Shown here: piece after piece, positions 1 through 9,940 of the stretch
Numbering within the stretch: the first letter of the stretch is position 1
How the letters are laid out: the number at the start of each line of letters is the position of its first letter
Origin: Pararhodobacter oceanensis
GTDB taxonomy: Bacteria > Pseudomonadota > Alphaproteobacteria > Rhodobacterales > Rhodobacteraceae
Assembly: GCF_003076755.1 (NCBI RefSeq)
Contig: NZ_QDKM01000003.1
Span: 62,001-126,000, forward strand
Reading direction: 5' to 3'
Length of the DNA stretch: 64,000 bases
The notes under the pieces: generated by a model
Database searches by the model: none
The model's input: the letters and a program-made list of their open reading frames with translations, nothing else
What the model was told of the DNA's origin: nothing
Translations under genes and position numbers: made by a program

Positions 1-1
1 G

Positions 2-2059
2 ATGGGCGCCGATATCGCGGTTGGCTCGGCCCAGCGCTTCGGCGTGCCCTTGGGCTACGGCGGCCCGCACGCGGGCTTTATGTCTTGCGCCGACCAGCAC
101 AAACGCCAGATGCCGGGGCGGATTGTCGGGGTCTCGATCGACTCGCGCGGCAATCAGGCCTACCGCCTCGCGCTGCAAACCCGCGAGCAGCATATCCGCC
201 GCGAGAAAGCCACCTCGAACGTCTGCACCGCGCAGGCACTCTTGGCGGTGATGGCCTCGATGTATGCGGTGTTCCACGGCCCGCAGGGGCTGCGCGCGAT
301 TGCCGAGCGCGTGCATTCGATGACCGAACGCCTCGCACGGGCGCTCAAAGCCGCCGGTGCCAAGGTCGAGATCACCGATTTCTTCGACACGATCACCGTC
401 GAGGTCGGTGTCGGGCAGGCCGGTATCATGGCCGCCGCGCGCCATCAGGGGCTGAACTTTCGCAAGGTCGGCACCCGCCATGTCGGTATCTCGCTGGATG
501 AAACCTGCGACGAATCCGTGCTCCAGCGCGTGCTGGCCGCCTTTGGCATCACCGGCGTGCCGCCGCACCGTGCCCAGCGCGGTTTCGCTTCGGACCTAGC
601 GCGGGAAAGCGCCTATCTGACGCATCCGATCTTTCATATGAACCGCGCCGAATCCGAGATGATGCGCTATATGCGCCGCCTCTCCGACCGCGATCTGGCC
701 CTCGACCGGGCGATGATCCCGCTCGGTTCCTGCACAATGAAGCTGAACGCCGCCGCCGAGATGATGCCGATCTCTTGGCCCAAATTCGCCACGCTGCATC
801 CCTTCTGCCCGCCCGAGCAGGCGGCGGGCTATGCCGAGATGCTCGAAGACCTCAGCGCGAAACTCTGCGAGTTGACCGGCTATGACGCAATGTCGATGCA
901 GCCCAACTCCGGCGCGCAGGGCGAATATGCGGGGCTTCTGACGATCAAAGCCTACCACAAGTCGCGCGGCGATGAGGCCCGTGACATCTGCCTGATCCCG
1001 ATGTCGGCGCATGGCACCAATCCGGCCTCGGCGCAGATGGCCGGGCTCAAGGTGGTGGCGGTGAAATCCGCGCCCAACGGTGATATCGACGTCGAAGATT
1101 TCCGCGACAAAGCCGCCACCGCCGGTGACCGCCTCGCCGCTTGTATGATCACCTACCCCTCGACCCACGGCGTGTTCGAAGAAACCGTGCGCGAGGTCTG
1201 CAAGATCACCCACGAGTTCGGCGGTCAGGTCTATATCGACGGCGCCAATATGAACGCCATGGTCGGGCTGGTGAAACCCGGTGAGATCGGTGGCGACGTC
1301 AGCCACCTGAACCTGCACAAGACCTTCGCCATCCCGCATGGCGGCGGCGGGCCGGGCATGGGGCCAATCGGCGTCGGCGCGCATCTCGCGCCCTTCCTGC
1401 CCGGCCACCCCGAAACCGGCGGCTCCGAGGGTCCGGTCTCGGCGGCGCCCTACGGTTCGGCGTCGATCTTGCTGATCTCATGGGCCTATTGCCTGATGAT
1501 GGGCGGCGAGGGGCTGACGCAGGCGACCCGCGTGGCGATCCTAAACGCCAACTATATCGCCTCACGCCTGCGCGGCGCCTATCAGGTGCTGTTCATCGGC
1601 AACCGTGGCCGCGTGGCGCATGAGTGCATCCTCGACACCCGCCCCTTTGCCGAGTCTGGCGTCACCGTCGACGATATCGCCAAACGCCTGATGGACTGCG
1701 GCTTTCACGCACCGACGATGAGCTTCCCTGTCCCCGGCACGCTGATGGTCGAACCCACAGAATCCGAGACCAAGGCCGAGATCGACCGTTTCATCACCGC
1801 GCTCTTGACCATCCGCGAGGAAATCAAAGCGGTTGAAGCGGGTGAGATCAGCGCCGAGGACAGCCCGCTGCGCCACGCGCCCCACACGGTCGAAGACCTC
1901 GTCGCCGATTGGAATCGCGCCTATAGCCGCGAACAGGGTTGCTTCCCGCCGGGCTCATTCCGGGTCGACAAATACTGGCCGCCGGTGGGCCGTGTCGACA
2001 ACGTCTGGGGCGACCGTAACCTCTCCTGCGTCTGCCCGCCAATGTCGGATTACGCCTAA
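2..2059 (+). CDS. gcvP: Glycine dehydrogenase (decarboxylating), P protein, 3' part
   Basis: This is the C-terminal 685 residues of the PLP-dependent P protein of the glycine cleavage system, which decarboxylates glycine and passes the aminomethyl group to lipoylated H protein. The reading frame is open through the left edge, so the ATG at position 2 is internal; full-length proteins are about 950 residues. The PLP-lysine motif [15 protein letters not shown] is present (Lys440 of the fragment). The segments [14 protein letters not shown] and [10 protein letters not shown] are also typical of the family. gcvH and gcvT should lie upstream, outside the window. A hairpin and a type I intergenic repeat follow the stop codon. 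Confidence 0.97.
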   Translation: MGADIAVGSAQRFGVPLGYGGPHAGFMSCADQHKRQMPGRIVGVSIDSRGNQAYRLALQTREQHIRREKATSNVCTAQALLAVMASMYAVFHGPQGLRAIAERVHSMTERLARALKAAGAKVEITDFFDTITVEVGVGQAGIMAAARHQGLNFRKVGTRHVGISLDETCDESVLQRVLAAFGITGVPPHRAQRGFASDLARESAYLTHPIFHMNRAESEMMRYMRRLSDRDLALDRAMIPLGSCTMKLNAAAEMMPISWPKFATLHPFCPPEQAAGYAEMLEDLSAKLCELTGYDAMSMQPNSGAQGEYAGLLTIKAYHKSRGDEARDICLIPMSAHGTNPASAQMAGLKVVAVKSAPNGDIDVEDFRDKAATAGDRLAACMITYPSTHGVFEETVREVCKITHEFGGQVYIDGANMNAMVGLVKPGEIGGDVSHLNLHKTFAIPHGGGGPGMGPIGVGAHLAPFLPGHPETGGSEGPVSAAPYGSASILLISWAYCLMMGGEGLTQATRVAILNANYIASRLRGAYQVLFIGNRGRVAHECILDTRPFAESGVTVDDIAKRLMDCGFHAPTMSFPVPGTLMVEPTESETKAEIDRFITALLTIREEIKAVEAGEISAEDSPLRHAPHTVEDLVADWNRAYSREQGCFPPGSFRVDKYWPPVGRVDNVWGDRNLSCVCPPMSDYA

Positions 2060-2067
2060 CCCACAGC

Positions 2068-2097
2068 AGGGGCGCCGCACCAAAACCCGGCGCCCCT
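2068..2097 (+). terminator. Hairpin downstream of gcvP
   Basis: A perfect 10-bp stem (AGGGGCGCCG / CGGCGCCCCT) with a 10-nt loop begins 8 bases after the gcvP stop. No good T-tract follows, so it may act with the adjacent repeat element rather than as a simple intrinsic terminator. Confidence 0.6.
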
Positions 2098-2160
2098 CAT
2101 CTGTCCATAAATATCCTGGGGGTGAGCAGCAAAGCTGCGAGGGGGCAACGCCCCCTTCTT
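2098..2160 (+). repeat. Type I intergenic repeat, copy 1
   Basis: This copy starts with the variant TCATCTGTCCATAAATATCC, then CTGGGGGTGA. Two hairpins follow: GCAGC-AAA-GCTGC and GGGGGC-AAC-GCCCCC. The same architecture recurs behind paaK and era. It lies in sense orientation downstream of gcvP and upstream of valS. Confidence 0.75.
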
Positions 2161-2295
2161 GCATGGGTCGCAGCATGCATCGCCCCCTTCCCTCTTGCCC
2201 GCAGCTTGGCTAAACAGCGGCAAAGGCGAATTCTCGCTATTTGCCCCCGATACGCTGCCAGAACCGCCGCCCTATACGCCGCCGAGGATCACCGC

Positions 2296-5190
2296 ATGAG
2301 CATGGATAAGACTTTCAACGCCGCCGAAGCCGAGGCCCGCATTGCCGCCGCCTGGCAGGAAACCGGAGCCTTCCGCGCCGGCAAACATGTGGGTAACGCC
2401 GAGACCCGCAGCTTCAGCATCATGATCCCGCCGCCGAATGTCACCGGTAGCCTGCATATGGGCCATGCGTTCAACAACACCCTGCAGGATATCCTCGTGC
2501 GCTGGCACCGGATGCGCGGCTTTGACACGCTCTGGCAGCCGGGGCAGGACCACGCCGGTATCGCAACCCAGATGGTGGTCGAGCGCGAGTTGGCCAAAGA
2601 CCCCGCCAATCCAAAACGCCGCGATATGACCCGCGAGGATTTCACCGCGAAAATCTGGGAGTGGAAGGCGCAATCGGGCGATACGATCATCGGCCAGTTG
2701 CAGCGTCTGGGCTGCTCCTTGGATTGGGACCGCAACGCCTTCACCATGTCCGGCGCTCCCTCGGCCCCTGCCGGTGAAGAAGGCAATTTCCACGACGCGG
2801 TGATCAAGGTTTTCGTCGATCTCTACAACAAGGGCCTGATCTACCGTGGCCAGCGGCTGGTCAATTGGGATCCGCATTTCGAGACCGCAATCTCCGATCT
2901 CGAGGTCGAGAATACCGAGGTCGACGGCCATATGTGGCACTTCAAGTACCCGCTCGCCGGGGGTGCCAGCTATGAATATGTCGAGCGCGACGAGGACGGC
3001 AATGTCACCCTGCGCGAGACCCGCAATTACATTTCGATCGCCACCACCCGCCCCGAGACCATGCTCGGCGACGGCGCGGTTGCGGTGCACCCCGATGATG
3101 AACGCTACAAGCCCATTGTCGGCATGCTTTGCGAAATCCCCGTCGGCCCGAAAGAACACCGCCGGTTGATCCCGATCATCACCGATGAATACCCCGATCC
3201 CGACTTCGGCTCGGGTGCGGTGAAGATCACCGGCGCGCATGATTTCAACGACTACGCGGTTGCCCAGCGCAACAATATCCCGCTCTATAACCTGATGGAC
3301 ACCAAGGCGCGGATGCGCACGGATGGCCTCAGCTATGAAGACAGCGCGCAGATCGCCAAGGCAATTGCCGAGGGCCGCACCGATCCGAAATCCGTCGATG
3401 TGACCACCATCAACCTCGTCCCCGAAGAGCTGCGCGGCCTCGACCGGTTCGACGCCCGCAAAGCGGTGATCGAGGCGATCAACACCGAGGCGCTGGCGGT
3501 CACTGTGTTGACGAAATCCATCGACCCCGAAACCAATGCCGAGCATCTGGAACTCAAACCGCTGGTCGAAAACAAGAAGATCATGCAGCCCTTCGGCGAC
3601 CGCTCGAAAGTCGTCATCGAGCCCTTCCTGACCGACCAATGGTTTGTCGACGCCGAGAAAATCGTCGGCCCCGCGCTCGATGTGGTGCGTGACGGCACGG
3701 TCAAGATCATGCCGGAGTCGGGTGAGAAAACCTACTACCACTGGCTGGAAAACATCGAGCCCTGGTGCATCTCGCGCCAACTCTGGTGGGGGCATCAGAT
3801 TCCGGTTTGGTATGATGAAGAGGGCAAGCAGTATTGCGCCGCGAGCGAGGCCGAAGCACAGGAGCAAGCCCCCGGCAAGACCCTGCGCCGCGACCCCGAC
3901 GTCCTCGACACATGGTTTTCCTCCGGCCTCTGGCCCATCGGCACGCTGGGCTGGCCCGAGCAAACCCCCGAGTTGCAGAAATACTTCCCCACCGACGTGC
4001 TCGTCACCGGCCAAGACATCCTGTTCTTCTGGGTCGCCCGCATGATGATGATGCAGCTTGCCGTGGTCGGGGAAATCCCCTTCCACACCGTCTATCTGCA
4101 CGGCCTTGTGCGCGACGCCAAGGGCAAGAAAATGTCGAAATCCTTGGGCAATGTCGTTGATCCCTTGGAGATCATCGACGAATTCGGCACCGATGCGCTG
4201 CGCTTTACCAATGCCGCGATGGCCTCGCTGGGTGGCGTGTTGAAAATGGACACCCAGCGGATCACCGGCTACCGCAATTTCACCACCAAACTGTGGAACG
4301 CCGCCCGTTTCGCCGAGATGAACGGCGTCTTCGAGGGGGCGCCGGTCAATGGCGTGCCAACCCCTGAGGCGACGCTCAACCGCTGGATCATCGGCGCCAC
4401 CGCCCGCACCCGCATCGCGGTGGATGAGGCGCTCGCCGCCTACCGCTTCAACGACGCCGCGCAGACGCTTTATGCCTTTGTCTGGGGCAAGGTCTGCGAC
4501 TGGTATGTCGAATTCTCCAAGCCGATGTTCGACGGTGACGCGGCCGATGAAACCCGCGCCACCATGCGCTGGGTGCTGGATCAATGCCTGATCATGCTGC
4601 ACCCGATCATGCCCTTCATCACCGAGGAACTCTGGGAGGTCACCGGCACCCGCGACACAATGCTGGTGCACGCCGAATGGCCCAGCTACGGCGAAGAGAT
4701 CATCGACGCCGAGGCCGACCGCGAGATCAACTGGGTGATCCATCTGATCGAAGCGGTGCGCTCGTCACGCCAGCAAATGCGCGTGCCGGCGGGACTGAAA
4801 CTGCCGATGCTGGCGCTCAACCAGAACGCCGCGGCGAAATCCGCTTTTGCCAACAACCAAACGATGATCGAACGCCTCGCGCGGATCGACGGGCTGACCG
4901 AAGCGCCCGCGCTGCCCAAAGGCGCGCTCACCGTCGCGGTCGAGGGCGCCAGCTACGCGCTGCCGCTCGACGGCGTCATCGACATCGAGGCCGAAACCGC
5001 GCGGCTGGGCAAGGCGATGGAGAAATTGACCAAGGAAATGGGCAGCCTGAAGGGGCGGCTCAACAATCCCAATTTCACCGCCAAAGCCGGTGACGAGGTG
5101 GTCGCCGACACCCGCGCGCAGCTGGCCGAGAAAGAAGACGAGGCCGCCCGCCTTGGCGACGCCATCGCCAAACTGGAAGCGATGGCCTAA
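2296..5190 (+). CDS. valS: Valine--tRNA ligase
   Basis: Cytoplasmic class I aminoacyl-tRNA synthetase that charges tRNA-Val and edits mischarged threonine. I place the start at the ATG at 2296, preceded by GAGGA; the frame stays open to 2122 but that stretch is not conserved-looking. This gives 964 residues. The HIGH-type motif is HMGH (54-57) in [13 protein letters not shown], and the KMSKS loop is KMSKS (612-616). The C-terminal 60-70 residues form the usual valyl-tRNA-synthetase coiled-coil arm, rich in Glu, Lys and Ala. It is monocistronic, with a strong terminator 28 bases after the stop. Confidence 0.98.
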   Translation: MSMDKTFNAAEAEARIAAAWQETGAFRAGKHVGNAETRSFSIMIPPPNVTGSLHMGHAFNNTLQDILVRWHRMRGFDTLWQPGQDHAGIATQMVVERELAKDPANPKRRDMTREDFTAKIWEWKAQSGDTIIGQLQRLGCSLDWDRNAFTMSGAPSAPAGEEGNFHDAVIKVFVDLYNKGLIYRGQRLVNWDPHFETAISDLEVENTEVDGHMWHFKYPLAGGASYEYVERDEDGNVTLRETRNYISIATTRPETMLGDGAVAVHPDDERYKPIVGMLCEIPVGPKEHRRLIPIITDEYPDPDFGSGAVKITGAHDFNDYAVAQRNNIPLYNLMDTKARMRTDGLSYEDSAQIAKAIAEGRTDPKSVDVTTINLVPEELRGLDRFDARKAVIEAINTEALAVTVLTKSIDPETNAEHLELKPLVENKKIMQPFGDRSKVVIEPFLTDQWFVDAEKIVGPALDVVRDGTVKIMPESGEKTYYHWLENIEPWCISRQLWWGHQIPVWYDEEGKQYCAASEAEAQEQAPGKTLRRDPDVLDTWFSSGLWPIGTLGWPEQTPELQKYFPTDVLVTGQDILFFWVARMMMMQLAVVGEIPFHTVYLHGLVRDAKGKKMSKSLGNVVDPLEIIDEFGTDALRFTNAAMASLGGVLKMDTQRITGYRNFTTKLWNAARFAEMNGVFEGAPVNGVPTPEATLNRWIIGATARTRIAVDEALAAYRFNDAAQTLYAFVWGKVCDWYVEFSKPMFDGDAADETRATMRWVLDQCLIMLHPIMPFITEELWEVTGTRDTMLVHAEWPSYGEEIIDAEADREINWVIHLIEAVRSSRQQMRVPAGLKLPMLALNQNAAAKSAFANNQTMIERLARIDGLTEAPALPKGALTVAVEGASYALPLDGVIDIEAETARLGKAMEKLTKEMGSLKGRLNNPNFTAKAGDEVVADTRAQLAEKEDEAARLGDAIAKLEAMA

Positions 5191-5218
5191 GCCGCCGCAA
5201 CCCAGCGCAGATCCCCAA

Positions 5219-5250
5219 GGCTCCCGACCTCGCATCGGGAGCCTTTTTTC
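5219..5250 (+). terminator. Intrinsic terminator of valS
   Basis: A perfect 9-bp stem GGCTCCCGA / TCGGGAGCC with a 7-nt loop is followed by six T residues (5244-5249). Confidence 0.9.
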
Positions 5251-5304
5251 ATGCCAACGACCCATCGCCAAAAGAAAAACGCAGGAAAGGTTCCCCCTCC
5301 CTGC

Positions 5305-5330
5305 GTCTTCATCTTGCTGAAAATACTCAC
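5305..5330 (+). repeat. Short repeat motif related to the type I repeat
   Basis: The string TCTTCATCTTGCTGAAAATA plus CTC closely matches another at 39122-39148 (TTTCATCTTGCCTAAAATAC plus TC). It resembles the 5' box of the type I repeat without the hairpins. It sits between the valS terminator and the convergent end of rhlE. Confidence 0.45.
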
Positions 5331-5342
5331 CTTACGCAGGTG

Positions 5343-6719
5343 TCACCCGTCGCGACGGCCACCACCGGCTTTGCGCCGCTGGCCACCCGCCCCGCCACCG
5401 GGGCCACGGCGGCGCTGCTTGTTGCCGCCGAATTCCTCGGCATAGGCCGGATGCAGCCCCGCTTTCTTGGCTTTGCCGCCACCGCCGGGCTTGCCCGATT
5501 TCGCCGTCACCGCGCCTTTGCGCGACGCCGGACGTCCGCGCCCACCGGTTTGTTTGCGAGCCTCGGCACGGGCCTCTTCGGCCATCGCGCGCGGCCATTC
5601 CTCGCCACCGATCACTTCGATCTTCTGGCGCAACAAGGTCTCAATGGCACGCAGATCACCAACCTCGGCAGGGGCGCAAAACGCCACCGCGCGCCCGTCA
5701 CGACCCGCACGCGCCGTGCGGCCGATCCGGTGGATGTAGTTTTCCGGCACATTCGGCAGATCAAGGTTATAGACATGGCGCACCAGCGGAATATCCAGCC
5801 CCCGCGCCGCCACATCGGTGGCCACCAGAACCTTGGTCTCGCCACTGCGGAAGGCCGCCAACGCGCGCTCACGCTGGCCTTGGCTCTTGTTGCCGTGGAT
5901 CGAAGCCACTTCAAAGCCCCAGGAGGCCAGCAGACGCGAAAGCTTCTCGGCCCCGTGTTTGGTGCGCGAGAATACCAGCGCCAATTCCTCGGGATGCTCG
6001 CGCAGATAGCTTTCCAAGAGCTTGGGCTTATCGCCCTGCGCCACATAATGCACCGCTTGCTCGACCTTATCGGCGGCCTTGCCCGAGGGCGAGACCTGCA
6101 CCTTGACCGGGTGGTTCAGGAAGGTTTCGGCGATCTCGTTCATCTGCGACGACATCGTTGCCGAGAACAGCAGCGTTTGCCGCTCTTCGGGCAGGTAGCG
6201 CGAGATTTTGCGCAGCGCGTGCACGAAGCCGAGGTCGAGCATCTGGTCGGCCTCGTCAAGCACCAGCATCCGCACTTGGTTCAAGGTCACCGCGCGGCGC
6301 TCAAGCAAGTCAATCAGCCGCCCCGGCGTCGCCACCAGAATATCGCAGCCGCGTGCCAGCCGGTCGGACTGCCGGTTCAGCGAGGCACCGCCCACCACTT
6401 TCACAACGCTGGTTTGCAAGCCGTTGGTCAAGGTGGTCAGCGAATCCGCGATCTGGTTCACCAGTTCACGGGTCGGCGCAAGGATCAACGCGCGGGCGGT
6501 TTTCGGATCGGGTTTGCCCGCGTCATCCAGCGCATGCACAATCGGCAGGCCAAAGGCGAGGGTCTTGCCGGTGCCGGTCTGCGCCAGTCCAAGCAGGTCG
6601 CGGCCTTCCATCACGGCGGGAATCGAGCGCGCCTGAATCGGTGTCGGTGCGGTGAGCCCCATGCGTTCGAGCGCGCGGGGAAGGCTTGGAATCAATCCAA
6701 GCATCGAAAAATCGGTCAT
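5343..6719 (-). CDS. rhlE: DEAD-box ATP-dependent RNA helicase, RhlE-like
   Basis: A 458-residue RNA helicase for remodelling structured RNA, likely in ribosome assembly or decay. The helicase motifs appear in order: Q motif (TPIQ), motif I AQTGTGKT, Ia PTRELVNQI, motif II DEAD, motif III SAT, and motif VI HRIGRTARAG. The last ~60 residues are rich in Gly, Arg and Lys, the basic RNA-binding tail usual for RhlE. I chose the ATG at 6719 (MTDFSMLGL) because AAAGGA lies just before it; the frame extends 36 codons further without family-like sequence. It is divergent from a cold-shock protein gene. An inverted repeat covers its ribosome binding site. Confidence 0.93.
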   Translation of the reverse strand: MTDFSMLGLIPSLPRALERMGLTAPTPIQARSIPAVMEGRDLLGLAQTGTGKTLAFGLPIVHALDDAGKPDPKTARALILAPTRELVNQIADSLTTLTNGLQTSVVKVVGGASLNRQSDRLARGCDILVATPGRLIDLLERRAVTLNQVRMLVLDEADQMLDLGFVHALRKISRYLPEERQTLLFSATMSSQMNEIAETFLNHPVKVQVSPSGKAADKVEQAVHYVAQGDKPKLLESYLREHPEELALVFSRTKHGAEKLSRLLASWGFEVASIHGNKSQGQRERALAAFRSGETKVLVATDVAARGLDIPLVRHVYNLDLPNVPENYIHRIGRTARAGRDGRAVAFCAPAEVGDLRAIETLLRQKIEVIGGEEWPRAMAEEARAEARKQTGGRGRPASRKGAVTAKSGKPGGGGKAKKAGLHPAYAEEFGGNKQRRRGPGGGAGGQRRKAGGGRRDG

Positions 6720-6750
6720 ACATGTCCTTTCGGGAGACAGTGAGACATGT
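6720..6750 (-). promoter_or_regulatory. Inverted repeat covering the rhlE ribosome binding site
   Basis: In the rhlE mRNA, ACATGTC (6750-6744) can pair with GACATGT (6726-6720), which abuts the start codon. The 17-nt loop together with the 3' arm holds the Shine-Dalgarno AAAGGA. Folding would partly hide the ribosome binding site. A regulatory role is inferred only. Confidence 0.4.
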
Positions 6751-7036
6751 ACGGCTCGGAATTGGCGGTCCATGTCAGGGCCCGGGCAAAATCGCACAGC
6801 GGACCAAGTTGACGCCAATGCGCGCAATTTCGGGGGAAGTCAAGCCTCCGCGCGGTTACGTTGCGTTGATTGGCAGCTTTTGCTTGATATTTTTCCGAAT
6901 CATGGCAGTATTCCCTTGTGACAACCGACTATTCTGCGTCCGCCCGCCTCTTTAAGGCAGCCCGCACGACCTAGATTTGGCTGCACGGCCCCAACGGCAA
7001 TCTCGCCAGAGGGTAATTAGAGAAGAGGATACGGAT
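6751..7036. promoter_or_regulatory. Intergenic region between rhlE and the cold-shock gene
   Basis: This non-coding region should hold divergent promoters for rhlE and the cold-shock gene, plus a cold-shock 5' leader. It is locally AT-rich around 6880-6930. I cannot assign -35/-10 boxes with confidence, and I see no ORF, tRNA or strong repeat in it. Confidence 0.5.
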
Positions 7037-7243
7037 ATGGCCACCGGCACCGTAAAATGGTTCAACTCCACCAAAGGCTACGGCTTCATCGCACCCGATG
7101 GCGGTGGCAAGGACGTGTTCGTCCACATTTCCGCGGTCGAGCGTGCGGGTCTGACCGGCCTGCAGGACAACCAGAAGATTGAATTCGACCTGCAGTCGGG
7201 CCGCGATGGCCGCGCCTCGGCCAGCGAGCTGAAACTGCTGTGA
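7037..7243 (+). CDS. Cold-shock protein (CspA family)
   Basis: A 68-residue single cold-shock domain protein, a nucleic-acid chaperone that binds single-stranded RNA or DNA. RNP1 is KGYGFI (13-18) and RNP2 is VFVHIS (27-32), following the canonical TGTVKWFN start. The ATG at 7037 has GAGGAT eight bases upstream. The frame opens earlier, at 6977, but that leader does not look like the family. It lies divergent to an RNA helicase gene, a sensible pairing for cold adaptation. An intrinsic terminator follows. Confidence 0.96.
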   Translation: MATGTVKWFNSTKGYGFIAPDGGGKDVFVHISAVERAGLTGLQDNQKIEFDLQSGRDGRASASELKLL

Positions 7244-7285
7244 TCACAGGCTGATCGCGCCCTGCGGTGCATCTGACAGATTTGA

Positions 7286-7314
7286 ACCCCGCCGGACCGC
7301 CGGTGGGGTTTTTT
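7286..7314 (+). terminator. Intrinsic terminator of the cold-shock gene
   Basis: The 10-bp stem ACCCCGCCGG / CCGGTGGGGT (one G-U pair) has the loop ACCG and runs into a T-tract at 7309-7314. The TAA stop codon of the convergent ATPase gene (7313-7315) lies inside that T-tract. Confidence 0.88.
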
Positions 7315-7849
7315 AATCTGCGGCGTTCTGCGCCAAGATCGCTTCGACTCGCTCTGCCACTGGCGCTTTGGGCAATGTGATCACAGTGAACCCCTGCGCC
7401 GGATAAAATGTGCAGAGCCGCTCGTATTCCGCAACCGCCGCCGCAAACCCGTGCCGCCGCGCCGCATCCTGCTGATAGATCTCCGGCCAAGGCGGGGCCA
7501 TGAACACCAGCGGATCAAATATGGCCAGCGCTTCGGCGCCATCCGGCACCTCCGCCCCGCAATGCTGCAAGGCGGCCATCGCATCGCCCAGACCGCGATC
7601 AAAGAACACCCATTCATTGGCGTCTTCCACCGCAGTAAGATCAGCCAGCGCCAGATCAAACGCCCGCCGCGCAAATCCCTGCGGATTAACCCAAGGCAAA
7701 GCACGCCCCTCGCCGGCCAGTTCCTCCGCAACAATCCGCCGCCCGGGTTCCTCAACGGTGGCATAGCCGCGCGCTGCCAGCGCAAGCAACAGGGTCGATT
7801 TCCCGCCGCCCGAACAGCCCGAAATGATCGTCAGGCGTGTCCCTGTCAC
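7313..7849 (-). CDS. Predicted AAA-type ATPase / nucleotide kinase-like protein
   Basis: A 178-residue P-loop NTPase resembling the small single-domain predicted ATPases (AAA_28 type). The Walker A motif GCSGGGKS is at residues 11-18. The segment WVFFDRGLGDAMA resembles the LID/substrate region of P-loop kinases. The substrate is unknown. I chose the GTG at 7849, because the protein then starts three residues before the first beta strand, and it overlaps the upstream gene's stop as GTGA with GGGGGTGGA upstream. It is the last gene of a three-gene operon. Confidence 0.8.
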   Translation of the reverse strand: MTGTRLTIISGCSGGGKSTLLLALAARGYATVEEPGRRIVAEELAGEGRALPWVNPQGFARRAFDLALADLTAVEDANEWVFFDRGLGDAMAALQHCGAEVPDGAEALAIFDPLVFMAPPWPEIYQQDAARRHGFAAAVAEYERLCTFYPAQGFTVITLPKAPVAERVEAILAQNAAD

Positions 7850-8169
7850 TCCACCCCCAGCGCCGCGCGCACCGCAGGCGTCCAGCCCAGATGCATCTCG
7901 CCACCCGCATGGATCACCGGCCGTTTCATCAATGCCGGATACGCGACCAACAGATCCCCGGGCGCCCGCGCGCGCTCCTCTTCGGACAACCCGCGCCATG
8001 TCGCCGACGCCTTATTCAGCGCCTTTTCGGGAAACGCCGCCAGCAACCCGCCAATCTCGGCCGCGTTCAACGGCTCTTGGCGCACATCCCGCAGCACCGC
8101 CCCCGGCAAAGCCTTCAACGCCTTGCGGCAGGTGTCGCAATTGCGCAGCCCCCAAATCTCGATCGTCAT
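7846..8169 (-). CDS. ArsC/Spx-like thioredoxin-fold protein (YffB type)
   Basis: A 107-residue protein of the ArsC/Spx thioredoxin-like superfamily. The N-terminal strand is followed by the CDTC motif (Cys11, Cys14), then RKALKAL and a late RPVIHAGG segment. That segment is the usual RP(V/I) signature of ArsC-like proteins. True arsenate reduction is unlikely to be its role without an ars context; YffB-like proteins are of uncertain function. It begins inside the upstream membrane-protein gene (ATGA) and ends overlapping the ATPase gene (GTGA), so translation of the three genes is probably coupled. Confidence 0.82.
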   Translation of the reverse strand: MTIEIWGLRNCDTCRKALKALPGAVLRDVRQEPLNAAEIGGLLAAFPEKALNKASATWRGLSEEERARAPGDLLVAYPALMKRPVIHAGGEMHLGWTPAVRAALGVE

Positions 8170-8354
8170 CTCTTCTTTTGCTCCTCTATCCACACTGCGA
8201 TGACCGCCAGCGCAGCCACCAAAATCAATCCCCAGACCGCCAGCGCGACCCAGCCGCGGTAACCTGCCAGAACACCGGCAATCACATCGCCCCACAGCAC
8301 CACCGCAAGCAACGCAACGGCCACGCAAGGCCCGATGATCCGCCTGATCCTCAC
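8166..8354 (-). CDS. Small two-helix membrane protein
   Basis: A 62-residue hydrophobic protein of unknown function. Two predicted transmembrane segments (about 6-28 and 34-55) are separated by GYRG, and it has the charged tail EEQKKR. I chose the GTG at 8354 because GGGGAGG stands 5-8 bases upstream; the frame also allows a start at 8384. Its stop overlaps the next gene's start as ATGA, which supports expression as the first gene of this operon. Confidence 0.6.
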   Translation of the reverse strand: MRIRRIIGPCVAVALLAVVLWGDVIAGVLAGYRGWVALAVWGLILVAALAVIAVWIEEQKKR

Positions 8355-8454
8355 ACCCCGCCTCCCCGCGCCCGCCGCGCGCAATCGCGCAATCGCGCAT
8401 TTGCATCCCCGCAGCCCGCAGGCTAAACCGCGCGCAACCAGACAGGAGCCCGCT

Positions 8455-9177
8455 ATGATCCTCTATCCCGCCATCGACCTCAAGGACGGCAATTGCGTCC
8501 GCCTCTACAAAGGCGAGATGGAACAGGCCACGGTGTTCAGTGACAACCCCGCTGCACAGGCAAGCGCCTTTGCCGATCAAGGTGCCGAATGGCTGCATCT
8601 GGTTGATCTGAACGGCGCTTTTGCCGGCGCGCCGGTCAATGCCGCGGCGGTCGAGGCGATCCTCGCTGCGGTCAGTATCCCCTGCCAATTGGGTGGCGGC
8701 ATCCGCGATATGGCGACGATCGAGGCCTGGCTCGACAAGGGCCTGCGCCGGGTGATCCTTGGCACCGTTGCGGTGGAAAACCCGCAGCTGGTCAAAGACG
8801 CCGCCCGCGCTTTCCCCGGCCAAGTCGCGGTCGGCATCGACGCGCGCAATGGCCGCGTGGCGACCAAAGGTTGGGCCGAGGACACCGAGGTTGAAATGAC
8901 CGATCTCGCCAAAGCCTTCGAGGACGCCGGTGTCGCCGCAATCATCTACACCGATATCGACCGCGACGGCGCCATGCAGGGCCCGAATGTCGAAACCACC
9001 GCCGCACTGGCCCGCGCTACCAGCATTCCGGTGATCGCCTCGGGCGGGGTATCTTCGCTTGAGGATCTGATCGCCCTGCGCGATTGCGGCGCGCCCCTGA
9101 ATGGTGCGATTTCGGGCCGTGCGCTCTATGACGGCAAGCTCGATCTGGCCGAGGCGCTCAAAACCCTCAAAGCCTGA
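8455..9177 (+). CDS. hisA: Phosphoribosylformimino-5-aminoimidazole carboxamide ribotide isomerase
   Basis: A 240-residue TIM-barrel isomerase of histidine biosynthesis that converts ProFAR to PRFAR. The first catalytic aspartate is Asp8 in YPAIDLKDG, and the second lies in [12 protein letters not shown]. Phosphate-binding loops LGGGIRD and IASGGVSS are present. AGGAG precedes the ATG at 8455. hisH and hisF are not adjacent here: the upstream neighbour is divergent and the downstream one is a convergent regulator. So the gene stands alone, unlike the common hisHAF arrangement. A type I repeat follows within 6 bases. Confidence 0.97.
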   Translation: MILYPAIDLKDGNCVRLYKGEMEQATVFSDNPAAQASAFADQGAEWLHLVDLNGAFAGAPVNAAAVEAILAAVSIPCQLGGGIRDMATIEAWLDKGLRRVILGTVAVENPQLVKDAARAFPGQVAVGIDARNGRVATKGWAEDTEVEMTDLAKAFEDAGVAAIIYTDIDRDGAMQGPNVETTAALARATSIPVIASGGVSSLEDLIALRDCGAPLNGAISGRALYDGKLDLAEALKTLKA

Positions 9178-9182
9178 CCCAA

Positions 9183-9304
9183 TCATCTGTCCAAAAATAT
9201 CCACGGGGGTTCCAAGGGGGCGCGTGCGCCCCTTTGGGCGGGTGCAGGGTGGCAACCCGCACTGGACGAGGGGGTTCGATGCCCCCGAGGCCCGCCCCAG
9301 CAAC
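9183..9304 (+). repeat. Type I intergenic repeat, copy 2 (long form)
   Basis: It begins TCATCTGTCCAAAAATATCC ACGGGGG, like copy 1. A near-perfect hairpin of CCAAGGGGGCGC with GCGCCCCTTTGG follows. After that come nested GC-rich palindromes, including GAGGGGGTTCGATGCCCCCG. It is in sense orientation behind hisA. Confidence 0.7.
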
Positions 9305-9318
9305 ACCCCGTCAGGGCC

Positions 9319-9918
9319 TCATGACGCCGACGACACCCCGCCCAAACCATCCAATACCAGCGTCGTTGCCAGTTCCGCATAGTCTTCACGGGTGACCGGC
9401 CCGCCGTCTTTGAACCACATATAGACCCAGTTCATCATCCCGAATATGGACATGGTGACCGGCATCACCAGACGCGGTTCCAGATCCGGGCGCAGCAAGG
9501 GAATGATACGGCTAAAACAGCGCACAATGCGCCGTTCAATCGCCAGAAGTTCGGCGCGCAGAGCCTCGGGCAGGGTGGCGGTGCCGTTCAATTGCACCTT
9601 ATGGGTGTCATCCGCACCACGGTAATTCTCCAGCACCGCGCCGACCAATACGCGCAGCCGGGCGCGAGGCTCAAGCGCCGGATCATCCGCCCCCTCTACC
9701 GCCATCACCAGATCCTCCAGATGACTGCGGATAATATCGAAAATCAGCGCGTCCTTGCTGGCGTAATAGTGATAAAGCAGCGCTTTTGACACGCCCGCCT
9801 GCGCCGCGATCTGCGCCATCGAGGCTTTGTCCATCCCCTGTTCAGCCAGAACACGCGCGGCGTTTTGCAAGATGGCGCGCTGTTTGTCTTCGAAATCAGC
9901 GGCGCGGGTGCGGGCCAT
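9319..9918 (-). CDS. TetR-family transcriptional regulator (probable phenylacetate regulator)
   Basis: A 199-residue TetR-type repressor. The helix-turn-helix spans about residues 33-52 (MAQIAAQAGVSKALLYHYYASKD), and a helical ligand-binding domain follows. The ATG at 9918 has GGAGAT upstream. It lies 88 bases behind paaK on the same strand, separated by a type I repeat. By context it may control the paa genes in response to a CoA thioester, as the TetR-type PaaR does in other proteobacteria; this is inference. A matching palindrome is found upstream of paaG. Confidence 0.85.
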   Translation of the reverse strand: MARTRAADFEDKQRAILQNAARVLAEQGMDKASMAQIAAQAGVSKALLYHYYASKDALIFDIIRSHLEDLVMAVEGADDPALEPRARLRVLVGAVLENYRGADDTHKVQLNGTATLPEALRAELLAIERRIVRCFSRIIPLLRPDLEPRLVMPVTMSIFGMMNWVYMWFKDGGPVTREDYAELATTLVLDGLGGVSSAS

Positions 9919-9940
9919 AGCAGGATCTCCGGTCTCATGA

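Noticed and set aside
2272-4743. An 823-codon open frame on the minus strand opposite valS (and similar long frames opposite gcvP, the TRAP permease and putA).
   Set aside because: valS on the plus strand has clear family motifs throughout. The antisense frame has none and arises from the strong GC bias at third codon positions.
8170-9306. Upstream extension of the ArsC/Spx-like frame to 486 codons.
   Set aside because: The extension runs antisense to hisA; the 107-residue protein starting at 8169 is complete for its family.
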